From Isochrysis galbana (lineage: Eukaryota > Haptophyta > Isochrysidales > Isochrysidaceae), in the NCBI GenBank assembly GCA_018136815.1, contig CM030937.1, positions 5,536,632-5,600,631 on the forward strand: DNA of 64,000 nucleotides. Direction: 5' to 3'. The notes beneath the pieces are model-generated. The model searched no databases. It was not told the origin of the DNA and saw nothing but the letters and a program-made list of their open reading frames with translations. A program made the translations under genes and the position numbers. Numbering within the stretch: position 1 is the first letter of the stretch; each line of letters opens with the position of its first letter. Positions 9,860 through 20,060 of the stretch are shown piece after piece.

Positions 9860-10035
9860 CTAGGCGAGAAGCGCACAATCACCATCACCCACAGCATGGA
9901 AAAGCGTTCAATCACCATCAGCCTACACGTGGAAACGCCTTCAATCGCCATCACCCCCACATCCACATCATGGAAAAGCCTTCAACCGCCATCAGCCTAC
10001 ACGTGGAAACGCGTTCAATCGCCATCACCTCCCGG
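9860..10035 (+). repeat. ~40-bp tandem repeat, locus 1
   Basis: Units of the type AAGCGTTCAATCACCATCA followed by CCCACAGCATGGAA or GCCTACACGTGGAA, four to five copies. The array starts with GGCGAGAAGCGC. The same array, preceded by the same GGCGAGAAGCGCTCAATC string, recurs at 24029–24190, so it is a dispersed repeat with internal tandem structure. Confidence 0.85.
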
Positions 10036-10098
10036 AAGAGGCAGAGGGAAGGAAGATGCAAATAAGGAAAAGGAAAATAGGGAGGAGAAGAGGAAGGG

Positions 10099-10210
10099 TG
10101 AGCAGTTTCCGAAGTTGCGGAAAGTTTCTGCAGTTGAGAGCAGTTCCCTGAAGTCGAGCAGTTTTCCCTGAAGTTGAGTGAGCAGTTCCCTGAAGTCGAG
10201 CAGTTTTCCA
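10099..10210 (+). repeat. Short tandem repeat GAGCAGTTCCCTGAAGT
   Basis: Four to five degenerate units of GAGCAGTTTCC/CTGAAGTCGAG, about 20–27 bp each. A related string (CTTGAAGTTGAGCAGTCA) lies at about 44726, just outside the LINE 5' end. Confidence 0.7.
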
Positions 10211-10310
10211 TGCTTTGCCTTCCCACGAAGGTTGGTACATAGCTAAGGTTTGACCGAGGCGTTAGAGGACGGCCATAGCGTTTTGGTACAAAGCATTATT
10301 TCCACTCGAC

Positions 10311-10395
10311 TAACTGCCCACCACTAACTGCCCACCACTAACCGCCCACCACTAACTGCTTGAGCGCTTGTGTGTGTGTGTGTGTGTGTGTGTGC
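10311..10395 (+). repeat. 14-bp tandem repeat and TG microsatellite
   Basis: CTAACTGCCCACCA is repeated about four times (10311–10358), followed by an uninterrupted TG run at about 10370–10394. Confidence 0.85.
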
Positions 10396-10889
10396 TGGGG
10401 CGAAGCTGGCGGCTCGTGGCGGCGAGGGAAAAGGGGGGAAGCGTCGCCCCTCTCCCGCGGGGGGCTTCCCTCTTGCTTCTTTTTCCCGGTCTTCGCGCCG
10501 CTGCTCCGTTGGCGTTCACTTGCGCAAACTAAAGTTCGCTGTCTAACAACCGCGGCGAGAAAGAAGAGTGGTTTGTGCTGGTCGGGAGTCTTTGAAAACA
10601 GTCACTACGCAATAGAAGTTATACGGCGCACCGCGCTCCCACGCCGCGCTCCCACGCCGCGCTCCACCGCCGCGCTCCTCCTGCCCTTTGGTTGGTCACG
10701 CCGCTGCCGTGCTCGTGCCTCCTCCTTAGGCCATTTGCCTTCATTTGGTACCCCTCGTTTCCAAATACGCGATGCGCCGCTCCCGTACAAAAAAATCTTC
10801 TAGTATTTGAGCAAAGGCACCCGCCTCACAGTGCTCAACCATGTCTAAAAATGGAATGTCGCCTGATGATACAGTACTCAAGCGATTGC
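10396..10889. other. Intergenic, no gene seen
   Basis: Only short unsupported ORFs. 10630–10675 holds a CCGCGCTCC(A)C repeat of about ten bases. Confidence 0.4.
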
Positions 10890-11229
10890 AATGGATCCCT
10901 CGCTGGCGCTCCCAAGCCCTAGGGGCCCAAGGGGCCCCCACTTTGCACCCGTGTGCTTTGTCGATCAGAGGGGCAGGAGGGTTGGAGCGATGGGTTGGCC
11001 ACGAGAGGCTAGGGCCTACTAGGGCGAGCGAATCAGGCGAGCCTGCTAGCTGCTAGGGAGAGAGTGAGTCAGAGTCAGTAGGGCAGTCTGCTCCTGGCAA
11101 GCCATAGGCAGCGCCAATGACTTGCCAGGAGGATGGGCGGTGGTTCCTCCCCACAACAGGGCAGGAGTGGGAGTGGAGAGAGGGGGGGGCTCGTGTCCCC
11201 CAATGGGCGAACTAAGTATAAACTTAGTT
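10890..11229 (-). mobile_element. Palindrome-headed retroposon fragment A
   Basis: On the minus strand it begins with the palindrome AACTAAG-TTTATA-CTTAGTT (11210–11229), then CGCCCATTGGGGGACACGAGCCCC. The body matches 16751–17060 (plus), including the GAGGAACCACC and GCTTGCCAGGAG strings, and stops at about 10890 at AGCGCCAGCGAGGGAT. It is 3'-truncated relative to the 16.7-kb copy, and no target duplication was found. Confidence 0.8.
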
Positions 11230-11594
11230 GGGGTGGCTCCTTCATATACATGTGGGGAGACAAGAACAAGAAAGCCTGCCGTCTCGCTTGGGGGGGGGGG
11301 TTCGCTGCGTGCGTTTCGGCTAGCGCGTAGGTAGTGCATGATAGGCCACTTGATTCGAGTGGAATAATCACAATGGCAACAACGCGGTCCTAGCATCAGC
11401 ACCAGCATGTCTTACGTACGCAATAAGTAGCCAAGCGTATTCACACGCAACCAGTACTGGTACCCGCACTCGGAAGGCGGATGAGGAGAATGACAACATA
11501 CCACGGGACTATGAGCCTGGCAGAATTAGAAGCTCAGTCCCATCGACGCATGGTATAAGCAGTAGTCGGCCACCAAGCTCGCGCTGAATACCAG
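11230..11594. other. Intergenic, 3' flank of IleRS
   Basis: No gene recognised. It probably contains the 3' untranslated region of the isoleucyl-tRNA synthetase, which is transcribed leftward. Confidence 0.4.
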
Positions 11595-14500
11595 TCATCG
11601 CTCGATGTGTGAGGCGTAGCACAAGTCGGCCGCTCCATCAGTGGGGCAGCCGCGGTACGTCCATCCGTCAGCCAGCGCGATGCCCTCGCCCGAGACGGCC
11701 TGAGGGTGCACGTGGCGCCAGCAGCGTGGGCACTTGCCGATCGACGCATCCGGAGCATATATTCGGATGGCAAGGGCCTCCTCCGCCACTCCACTTGTGC
11801 CGCCCCCTGCAGTCACGAGCGCGTCGACCAGTAAGGTGGTGTCGCCATCAGCAGCGCCACCCGGCGCGGTCGCGTTCGAGGCAGGTAAGTCGTCCACCCG
11901 CGAGGCACAGCAGAGCAGGACGTCGTTCAGCTCGTAACCGGTCGCGAGGAGTGCGCTGTGGAGCGGGCCGCCCGCCGCAGAGCGCAGCTCGATGCGCGCC
12001 TCGCTCGTAGACCCAAGCCGCTTACTAAGCACGGCCTCGTGCGCCAGCTTGGCTGCCTCGTCACGCGCTGCGCACACGAGCTTCCAATCGTGCGCGAGGC
12101 GGTCGTCACTCCACGCGGCTGGCGGCGCCGACCAGAGGAGTTCAAACGGGCTCGGGGAGATGCGGCGCGAGGACCCGGCCGGGAGGTGCGCGTGAACCTC
12201 CTCGGCCAGGAAAGGAAGCACCGGTGCGATGGCAGTGGTGAGCGTATCGAGGGCCCGATCGAGTACGTGCTGTGCAGCCCGGCGGCTGGGCGAGTCGGCC
12301 GGAGCGCAGTAAAGGCGGTCGCGAACCGAGTCGAAGTAGGAGGAAGAAAGTTCGACCGAAGCGAGCTGCAGCGCCTCCGAGACGAGGCGCGGGGTGTCGA
12401 GGCGCTCGTAGAGGTAATGGGCACGGTCGGAAAACGTGGCGAGGGTGTGTAGCATCTGCCGATCGATCGCACGCAACGCGGACGCGGCCGGCGCATGTCG
12501 GACGCTGTCATAGTCGTAGAGGTTGCCTAGCATGAAACGGCACGAGTTGCGGAGCTTCCGGTGCACCTAGGTGGGAGCAGGACGCGAGAGGGAGGCGCGT
12601 CGCCAGGCGAAGTAGGCCGCGTCACAGAGCGTGCGGACCACGCGCTCGGGCTGGCAGCGAGCGGTGCCCGCTGGGCAGGGAGAGGTGCACCTCCGCCGTC
12701 TTTGAGAGAATGGTGGGCCCGACTGCCACGTCACCCCTCCAGTCGCTCATCGCCACCCACAGACGCAGCACGTCTGCGCCGTACACAGGGGGGCTCGCCA
12801 TGGCACCGCCCTTGGCCTTGCCCCCCTTGGCCTTCGTCTTTGGCTGCTTGTGCTTCGATCGCCCGTTGTCGTCTGTGGGGGCCGGGAGATGGGCGGATGT
12901 ACCCGTCTGCGCCGTGCCGTCGGGCAGGCTGCTCACTCCATCGATGAGCTCCATCGGCCGAATAACATTGCCTCTCGACTTGGACATCTTGACGCCAAAC
13001 TCGTCGACGACGAAGCCGTGCGTGACCACGCGGGCAAACGGAGCGGCGGAGCGCGCCTCGCCCGCGCCTTGGGCTTGAGCACTCGCGACCCTCGTCAGAA
13101 GCGACGACTGGAACCACCCGCGGTGCTGGTCCGAGCCCTCGAGGTAGATGTCGGCCACAGGCGCTCCGGCCGCTTGTGGCGGTGCCAGGCCCCTCCGAGC
13201 AGCAAGGGCTGCCCACGAGCAGCCCGAGTCGAACCACACGTCGAGGGTGTCAGTGCCGCGCATCCACAACGCCGCCTCGTGCGCCCGGCTTGGCGGAAGC
13301 AGCTCGGCTGTGGGCAGTGTCCACCACGCGTCGGAGCCGTGCAGTTCGACGAGGTCGGCGACATGCGCAACCGTCTCGGATGTCAGCAGCACCTCACCTG
13401 TGCTGACGTGGTAGAAGGCGGGCAGTGGCACGCCCCATGGCCGCTGGCGCGAGAGGCACCATTCGGCGCGGCCCTTGACGAAGGCCTCAAGCCGCGACCG
13501 TCCCGCCGCGGGTACCATGTCGACATGAGCTAGCGCACAGAGCGCAGGTGCGCGGAGCGCGTCGACCGATGCGAACCACTGGGGCGTCGCGCGGAACACG
13601 ACGGGTGAATGTGCCCGCCAGTCGTACGGGTAGCGGTGGCGGTATTCGTTTGACGCGAGCAGTGCTCCGCGCCTCTCGAGCTCGTGGAGCACTGCACGCC
13701 CTCCCTCACCGAGCACAGGCGCGCCTGCATACGCTGACGCCTCGTCAATCGCGTCCGTGTAACAACCCGCCTCGTCGACAGCACAAGTGAGTGAGAGCCC
13801 GTGTGCCACACCCACATGGAAGTCATCAACACCGTGCGCAGGCGCCGTATGCACAAGCCCCGTGCCAGCATCGTCGCTCACATGCTCGCCCAGCAGGATG
13901 GGCACGCGCCGGCCTGAGAGTGGGTGGTGGCACCAGCCGCCCACGAGATCGGCGCCCGCCATCGTCTGCACCAACTCGGCGGCGCAGCCGAGCGCGGCCT
14001 CAAGCTCAGCCAGCCGGGACTCAGCCGCGAGCAGAAGCCGGCCGTCGGCAGCGCCACCCACCGCTCGCACCAACGCGTAGCGGATCTCGCGGCCGGCGCA
14101 CACCGCCTGGTTCAACGGGATAGTCCATGGCGTCGTCGTCCAGACGACGAGCGAAGGCGCGTCCGGGCTAGAGCCCACGCTTGCCGCGCCCAGCGGCGCC
14201 TCCAGTGGGAAGGCGACAAAGGCGGCAATCGACACATGGTCGTCCTTGTACTCAAGCTCCGCCTCCGCAAGTGCCGTGCGTGAGGCAGGTGACCAGTGCA
14301 CGGGCCGCAGCCCGCGCCGCACGAGGCCGGCGCCTACCATCCCCGCCAGCACGCGCAGCTCGGCAGCCTCGTACGCCGGGTCCATCGTGACGTACGGCCG
14401 CTCCCAATCGCCCATCACGCCCCAGCGCTCGAACGCCTCGCGCTGCTGCTGCACGTGCGTCGCCGCAACCTGCGCCGCTGCGCGCCGCACGGCGACAGCG

Positions 14501-15228
14501 CGTGCCATGGCCGCGCGCGACGTGTCACCCACATCCGCAGCCTCCGCTGCCGCCGCATCAGCCTGCGTCTGGGCCTGGGCGGTGGCCTTAAGCTCGATCG
14601 GCAGCCCGTGGCAGTCCCAGCCGGGGATGTACTCCACACGGTAGCCGCGCAACAGCTTGTGCCGGTTGATGATGTCCTTGAGCACCTTGTTGAGCAGGTG
14701 GCCCATGTGCAACTCGCCGTTGGCGTACGGGGGGCCGTCGTGCAAGGAGAAGTGCGGCGCATCAGCACGGCGTGCGGCCTGGGCCGTGTAGACCACTCGC
14801 GAGAGGTGTGGGGCGAGAGCCGGCTCCGTGCTCGTCGGGCTGGCGCGCATCGGCAGACTGGTCTGCGGCAGGTTGAGGCTCGCCTTGAGCGCCGCCTTGA
14901 ACGACTGCGCGTCGGTCGAGAGCGGCCGAACCCCAAGGGAGCGGGTGAACGCCGCCGACCTCGCCCACCTTCGCGCCGCAACAGTCCCAGCGAGCCAGAG
15001 AGGGCTTCGAGCCGCCCCGAGAGCGCTGCGAGCCGCCCCGAGAGCGCCGCGAGCGGCCGCACGACGTCTGAGAGAGGATGCGGCGTGTGTGTCGAGAGAG
15101 TGAACGTCGTACATGGTGAGAGGTCGGCAGGGCAAACTTCGAGGTCGGAGCACAGAGGCGAGCCCTATTCTCCCAGTCCCACAGAGCCCTCCCAGCAGAG
15201 GGCTGAGAGAGCTCCGTGCCGGAGCCAT
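11595..15228 (-). CDS. ileS-like: Isoleucyl-tRNA synthetase, bacterial-type (organellar)
   Basis: Class I aminoacyl-tRNA synthetase that charges tRNA-Ile, about 1,169 residues in at least two exons: 15228–12691 and 12566–11595. The HIGH motif reads HMGH in ANGELHMGHLLNKVLKD (about 14700), followed by PGWDCHGLPIELK. The editing domain has VVWTTTPWTIPLN and HTAPAHG. The catalytic loop is KMSKSRGNVI (about 12980). Exon 2 starts VHRKLRNSCRFMLGNLYD and ends in the zinc-binding tail CPRCW...C...LC. The N-terminus is Arg/Ala-rich (VAARRWARSAAFTRSLGVRPLSTDAQ), like a mitochondrial or plastid transit peptide. I chose the ATG at 15228; the ATG at 15114 is also possible and a leader intron cannot be excluded. 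Domain order matches the bacterial/organellar form, not the longer cytosolic enzyme. Confidence 0.93.
12567..12690 (-). other. IleRS intron (124 bp)
   Basis: Exon 1 ends ...KTAE (GAG) and exon 2 begins VHRKLRN, which restores the family sequence. The donor is gtgcacc and the acceptor ccacctag; exon 2 also starts GTGCACC, so the same 7 bases stand after both splice sites. The frame continues in phase 0. Confidence 0.9.
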
Positions 15229-15377
15229 CCGCAGGCCACCCTCTTCCCTTCTCCTTCTGCCCCCGATGCTGTGTGTGCCCACTGGCCGTTTCGGCTCGTT
15301 TGCTCTGCCGCCTCTCCCCCCGTCCCAACTTCCCTCCCCTCTCCTTGCCCTTCCCCTGTGCTTCCCCTGCCCCTCCC

Positions 15378-15434
15378 GGGCTTCCCTCTCTCTCTCTCTC
15401 CCTCCCTCCCTCCCTCCCTCCCTCTCTCTCTCCC

Positions 15435-15468
<34 letters not shown>

Positions 15469-15476
15469 CTCTGTGC
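15378..15476 (+). repeat. CT-rich tract
   Basis: Runs of (CT)n and CCCT units upstream of the IleRS start; the minus strand reads GA-rich. Similar pyrimidine tracts occur in introns or leaders of the genes at 19.6, 22.2 and 58.6 kb. Confidence 0.9.
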
Positions 15477-15540
15477 TCTCACCGTGTGTGTGTGTGCTCT
15501 TCTTACAGATTAAACAATATACTACAGATAGATCAAACAA

Positions 15541-16139
15541 TAAAGAATATTAGACGGTGTGTCTAGGGTCTCCGCTTGATTGTACACCCCATTTCTTTAT
15601 TTCTATGGTTTCATGTGTCACGTATTTTTGACCACCAGGCCTCGATAGATAGATGGAGAACGCACACCCAAAAACACCAATCCTGGCTTCTAGACGTGAC
15701 GAAAAGGCGAGAAGCGGAACGAACTGAGAAACTGAAATCTAATACTAATAGATCACTAATAGCTCGGTCACTCACTCTCACTCATTTTAACCACTATTTC
15801 CCACCTCCCCTGGGTGTCCAAGGATTCCGCAGGGTTCCCCCCTACCTGCCCCGCCAGCCGCCTCCGCCCTCCGAACGACCCCCTCCCGCCCCACGAAGGG
15901 CAATGGCGTCGGTGAGGGACCCCCCTCCCTTCCCCCGCGCGCGTGGCGGTCTATTTTGGGAGATTCAGGCGGGCGCTCACGGGAGGGAATCGGAATGGTG
16001 AATGTGGGGCGCATAACTCTTAGAAACGCGGAGCTTCCGCGACGTCCGATCGGCCGCGATCGGCCGAAGAATGGCCTGGAGGTGGTGGCCATGCAGAGGT
16101 CGCACACTGGTTCTTGATTGAGGGTCGCACACACTCGTA
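15541..16139. other. Intergenic, no gene seen
   Basis: 15500–15760 is AT-richer and has only short ORFs. 16045–16067 has the inverted string GATCGGCCGCGATCGGCC. Nothing else is supported. Confidence 0.4.
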
Positions 16140-16730
16140 CTAAGTACTAACCCATCCTGGCCCCTCGCACCGCAGGAATGCCTCGATTCGATCCGGCCCG
16201 ACGCCCAGGGTCATGGCCCCGATTGCCGTCGACAAGCGCTCGCTTGGACGCCTGGGGTGTTTCCCTTTAGGGCCGGCCGCCTCAGCGTACGACTTCTGTG
16301 CAGTGTTGTTGGAGGGGTTGGAAGCTGTAAAGGCCCCAAGAAATTGTTTGTTGTGTGAAGTGCCCGCCCACGAGGGGTGCACTGGTGGTAGGAGTTGCCA
16401 CCATGCCACCATGGGGGTGGCAGCAAGGCTGCCACCCACCATGGGGAGTCCTTGTTGGGCTGGCAAGCCAGTGGAGGCAGGCGGCAGAGCCAGGGGCTGG
16501 CTCTGCTGATCTGCAGGGGCAACAGGGCTCTCCCTGTTCCCTGCTTTTGGGCCTGTTGGGTAGGCGAGGGAGGGAGGATCATGTCGACGTCGCTGTCGGT
16601 CAGGGGGGCGGCCTGTGAGCGCTTTGGCTCCGGCGGCTTGGGGCGGCCCCTGTGGGGCGTCGTGACGGCGGAGGGCTGGGGATCAGGAGCGGTCGGTGCG
16701 CGCTCCATCGCTCGAACTATAACAATAGTT
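16140..16730 (-). mobile_element. LINE ORF1-like fragment B
   Basis: Minus strand: palindrome AACTAT-TGTT-ATAGTT (16715–16730), TCGAGCG, then ATGGAGCGCGC encoding MERAPTAPDPQPSAVTTPH and GRPKPPEPKRSQA. This is close to the ORF at 55432–56142. A frameshift near 16466 moves the rest (NKQFLGAF, AQKSYAEAAGPKGK) to another frame. It ends without an RT. The element at 16748–17510 is inserted four bases upstream of its palindrome. Confidence 0.82.
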
Positions 16731-16747
16731 TTTCTATTAAGGATTTT

Positions 16748-17510
16748 CATAACTAAGTTTATACTTGGTTGACCCATGGGGGGCACGAGCCCCTCCCTCT
16801 CTCCACTCCTCCCCTGCCATAGGGGAGGAACCACCCATCCTCCTGGCATGCCTGATGGCTTGCCAGGAGGCCACTGCCCTACTGACCCACTCGCACTCCC
16901 TTCCCCACAGGCTCGCCCCATTCGCCCATCCTGGCCCCTCGTGACCAGCCCAATGCTCCAACCCCCCCTCCCCCCTTGGTCGACAGGCAGACAGGTGCAG
17001 CGTGGGGGCCCCAGAGGCTCGGGAACGCCAGCGAGGGAGAGGCAGGGGAGGCCAGGGCCCAGCCCCAGCCTCCTCTGCCCCCTGAGCTGGCCTCCAGGAG
17101 CCTCCAGGGGCCGCCAGAGGGCAGCTGGAGGCCTGCCGCAGGCGCGCCATCGCGCGTGCCGCAGGAGAGGGGAGAGAGAGCGCGGAGAAGGGGGTGGGCG
17201 CGAGCGAGAGCTCCGCCCACCGGAAAATCGGTAAGTCTCGCGCCTGTTTACAGGATAAGACGAGACAGAGTGGGCCGCCCACTCGGAGACACAGGAGGAA
17301 GGGGGGGAAAGATCACCGGGGGGTGGCGCGGGCCACCGGACCATATCTAAGCCCTCCACCCCAATCCCCCTAGTAGTGTACGGGGGGAGCCGCCTGATGG
17401 CGGGGGGAGAAGGGCCGGGGAATGGGGGTGTAGAGAGTATGCTACGTGCTACTTGTAGTGGGTAGTGGTTCCATTCGCCGCGAGTGCGGTAAGAATATTT
17501 AAAGGTTTTT
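16748..17510 (+). mobile_element. Complete retroposon C with 17–19-bp target duplication
   Basis: The insert is bounded by the direct repeat TTTCTATTAAGGATTTT (16731–16747 and 17511–17527; up to 19 bp counting flanking Ts). The 5' end is CAT plus the palindrome AACTAAGTTTATACTTGGTT (16751–16770), then GACCCATGGGG. The 3' end is GGTAAGAATATTTAAAGG plus a T-run. The body holds short plus-strand ORFs from 16776 but nothing recognisable. Length is 763 bp. It lies head-first against the 5' end of fragment B on the other strand. Confidence 0.87.
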
Positions 17511-17530
17511 TTTCTATTAAGGATTTTTTT

Positions 17531-19015
17531 AGTTATCACCTCAAACACTTGTGAGCTGATGAGCTAATTAATGCACTCCAACACTACACACAAGACGAGC
17601 GCAAAACAAATGAAAAGGAGGACCCGCACCAACACACAGAGAGCAGGCGGGGAACTTGTGACGGGGAAGAGGTTGCCGAGCTGCGGAAGGCGGCACATCG
17701 GCGCATCACCATGGTGAGAGATGAAAGGGGGGTAGATGCACGCGAGGAGACCGTCCTATGGCGGATGGCAAGCTGGAAGCCATGCACCGGCCTCGGCTAT
17801 TGGCGATCGGCATGCACGCAGAGGTACAAGGCAGCTGCAAGCTGGCCCATCGCGCATCACACCACGAGGTACTGAGTGCACCCCGCATGCTCGACGGTAG
17901 ATGCAAGCGTAGTCCACGCCGTTCGCTCCCGCACAAAGAATTCGCGATTCACACAATGTTGTACAACTAAGACGGCATCCATACACACCCGCTGCGAAGT
18001 AGGTTTACCAACGAAAAGGCCGTATTGAGCCACGTCAAATCAGGCGACGCCATGTGCACCGGCTCGCAGTGCTCATTCGGCCCGTGCAAGGCATGAGAGC
18101 CCATCTCATCGGTGAGCCATCCATTTGCCACATGGGCCGTGTGGAAATCGATGAGCGGGGAATGTGAAGGATACCAAGCAGGTGCTCGGTAGCATGTCTA
18201 CGACGCGCACGATTGAGAGGGAAGATGGCCAGAGGGCGGATTCGCCCAACACCACAATCGGGATGTGCAAAAATGTTCAAGGTCATCTTATTTTCGCTTT
18301 GCACTTTGCACCTCCACGCAGTTTTGTGGCGGCGTGCGCTGCAGATCGCTTGCGCGTACAAGTGTATCAGTTGGCCAGTAAGCGGCATGCTCGGCGGTAA
18401 GGCGGAGCATGCCGCGGCCTAGGAGCAGCAAGGTCTTGATTAGACCGTGTACGACGCGTCGCTGGGAGGCTCCTGCGTGACAGCGGCCGTCAGAAACGAC
18501 ACTGCCGCAATTATGCCGATCCAGAATTGCCAAGACCTACAGTGTGGATGCAAGGGAAGCCAGGCAACTCGTCAGCCGCCGAGTGGGGGAAAACAGAAAG
18601 CAGCCAAAGTGCGCCGGGCCGGCTCGGTTTGCGCGAACCTTGAAGCGCGCTGAAGGCTGACAAGCGTGTCATCGACAACCCTCTTGCCTCGTGCCTGGTA
18701 GAGCTCCTCCCTGCCTACAGGTTCGCGCCCCTCGGGACGCCAGGTCGTCTTTCCCTTCTTGCGCTTAGCGAGCTCCGTTTGCCAAGCCTGATGTGGGAGC
18801 GCCGTGTTTCAGGAATGAGACATGAGGTCGATGGAAGCATGCAACCTAGCTTGAGGAGAAGAGGCAGAGCCGGCACAAAGCGAATCCCAGACAAGCACGA
18901 TCGCAACATCGGAGCCGAACACCCTTTTGCAGAAGCTCGTGACCCGCGATGGGTCAAGTAACCTGCTCATCGCAGAGTGTATATTGGCGCGCGAGTGGGA
19001 TGATAAGGGAGGCAT
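17531..19015. other. Region without recognised gene
   Basis: Many short ORFs in both strands with no family match. The minus-strand stretch 18809–19015 (LLDPSRVTSFCKRVFG, DVAIVLVWDSLCAG) reads like protein. It could be a later exon of the gene whose first exon is at 19585–19755, but no splice pair was proven. Confidence 0.35.
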
Positions 19016-19398
19016 AAACGGGAGAGTGGCAGGATGAAGAAGAATGGAGAGGCGAGCACAGAGAGAGAGATCAAGAGGGGATGACGGCCGAAACGTGAGG
19101 GGAAGGGAGAGTGAGAGAGGAAAGAGGGAGCGAGGAGGGAGCGTGACAGAGGGAGGGTGATAGAGGGACGATGATCGACGAAGAGTGCTAGAGAGAGGGA
19201 GAAGCAGAGGGAGAGGGAGGTGAAATATAGGGTAAGGGAGAGGAAGAGTAAGGAAAGGAACGATTCAAGGGACTTACGAGACGAAGAAGGAGGGAGGAAA
19301 GGAGCAAGTAAGGGAGCGAGCAAACGAGGGAGGGAGGGAGAAATGAAAGGAGTGAGAAATCGAGGGAGGGGGAAAGGGAGGGAGCGAGGGAGGCAAGA

Positions 19399-19560
19399 AG
19401 GGAGCGAGGGAAGCAGGGAAGAGGGTGAGCAGGGAAGGAGGGAAGAAGGGCAGCAGGGAAGGAGGGAAGAAGGGGAGCAGGGAAGAAGGGAAGAAGGGGA
19501 GCATGGAAGAAGGGAAGAAGTGGAGCAGGGGAGCAGGGAAGAAGGGAGAGAGGGACAGAG
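19399..19560 (+). repeat. GA-rich minisatellite in putative intron
   Basis: Degenerate GAGCAGGGAAGGAGGGAAGAAGG units repeated about seven times. Read on the minus strand it is a pyrimidine-rich intron-like tract directly after the donor of the exon at 19585–19755. Confidence 0.85.
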
Positions 19561-19584
19561 GGAGAGAGAGAGAGGTTTGCTCAC

Positions 19585-19755
19585 CGCGTCCCAGTCGACT
19601 GAGGCTCCTCCTCCTCCTCCCTGTCCGGGTTCGGCATCGTCGGGCGGCGGCGGTGTTGCCTGCATCCTCACCACACCGCCTCGCCTTTCCACCGCCGTGC
19701 GGGAGGGGAGAAGCACAGCGAGGAGAGAGAGAGAGGAGAGCAGCGCGGCGCCCAT
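19585..19755 (-). CDS. First exon, putative plastid-targeted or secreted protein
   Basis: 57 codons. The start is MGAALLSSLSLLAVLLPS, a signal peptide-like hydrophobic core. It is followed by an Arg-containing, acid-poor segment ending GVVRMQA, then Pro/Gly linkers and SVDWDA. The exon ends GACGCG|gtgagc, a good donor, followed by a CT-rich intron. A signal peptide plus R-rich transit segment is what plastid proteins of algae with secondary plastids carry. The mature protein is not identified, since downstream exons were not found. The sequence before the ATG is also pyrimidine-rich and ends ctctctcag, so a leader intron is possible. Confidence 0.55.
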
Positions 19756-19915
19756 CGCTGAGAGAGATGGAAGGGGGGGGGGGGAGGAGAGAGAGAAGAC
19801 CTGTGGGTGGAGAAGAAATTCGCTCCGAAGAGACAGGGTGTACACGAGAGAGAGATACGGGTGGCAGGGGGGAGGAATCTCTGGTAACATATAGGGGGAA
19901 GGAGAAATCATAGAT

Positions 19916-19974
19916 AAGCGGGAGCCGAGTAACGAGATGCCTGGGTTGCGCTTCTCGTTACTCGGCTCCCGCTT
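19916..19974. other. Perfect 22-bp inverted repeat (hairpin 1)
   Basis: 19916–19937 (AAGCGGGAGCCGAGTAACGAGA) is the exact reverse complement of 19953–19974, with a 15-base loop. It is about 160 bp upstream of the exon start at 19755 on the minus strand. Confidence 0.95.
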
Positions 19975-19981
19975 TTCTTTG

Positions 19982-20060
19982 ATTTCTCCATCTTTTTCAG
20001 ATCTCATTACTCGAAGGTAGATAAATGAGAAGAGTAGCAGTCTGAAAAAGATGGAGAAAT
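19982..20060. other. Perfect 20-bp inverted repeat (hairpin 2)
   Basis: 19982–20001 (ATTTCTCCATCTTTTTCAGA) is the exact reverse complement of 20041–20060. The 39-base loop has a smaller TCTCATT/AATGAGA pairing. It lies 8 bases from hairpin 1, so two unrelated perfect stems stand in tandem. Confidence 0.95.

Noticed and set aside
14296-15513. 405-codon plus-strand ORF
   Set aside because: Antisense to the IleRS exon, Arg/His-rich, with no domain; typical shadow in GC-rich coding DNA.
16776-17234. 152-codon ORF inside retroposon C as a gene
   Set aside because: Pro/Arg-rich with no homology except to sibling repeats, and equally open antisense; kept only as part of the element.
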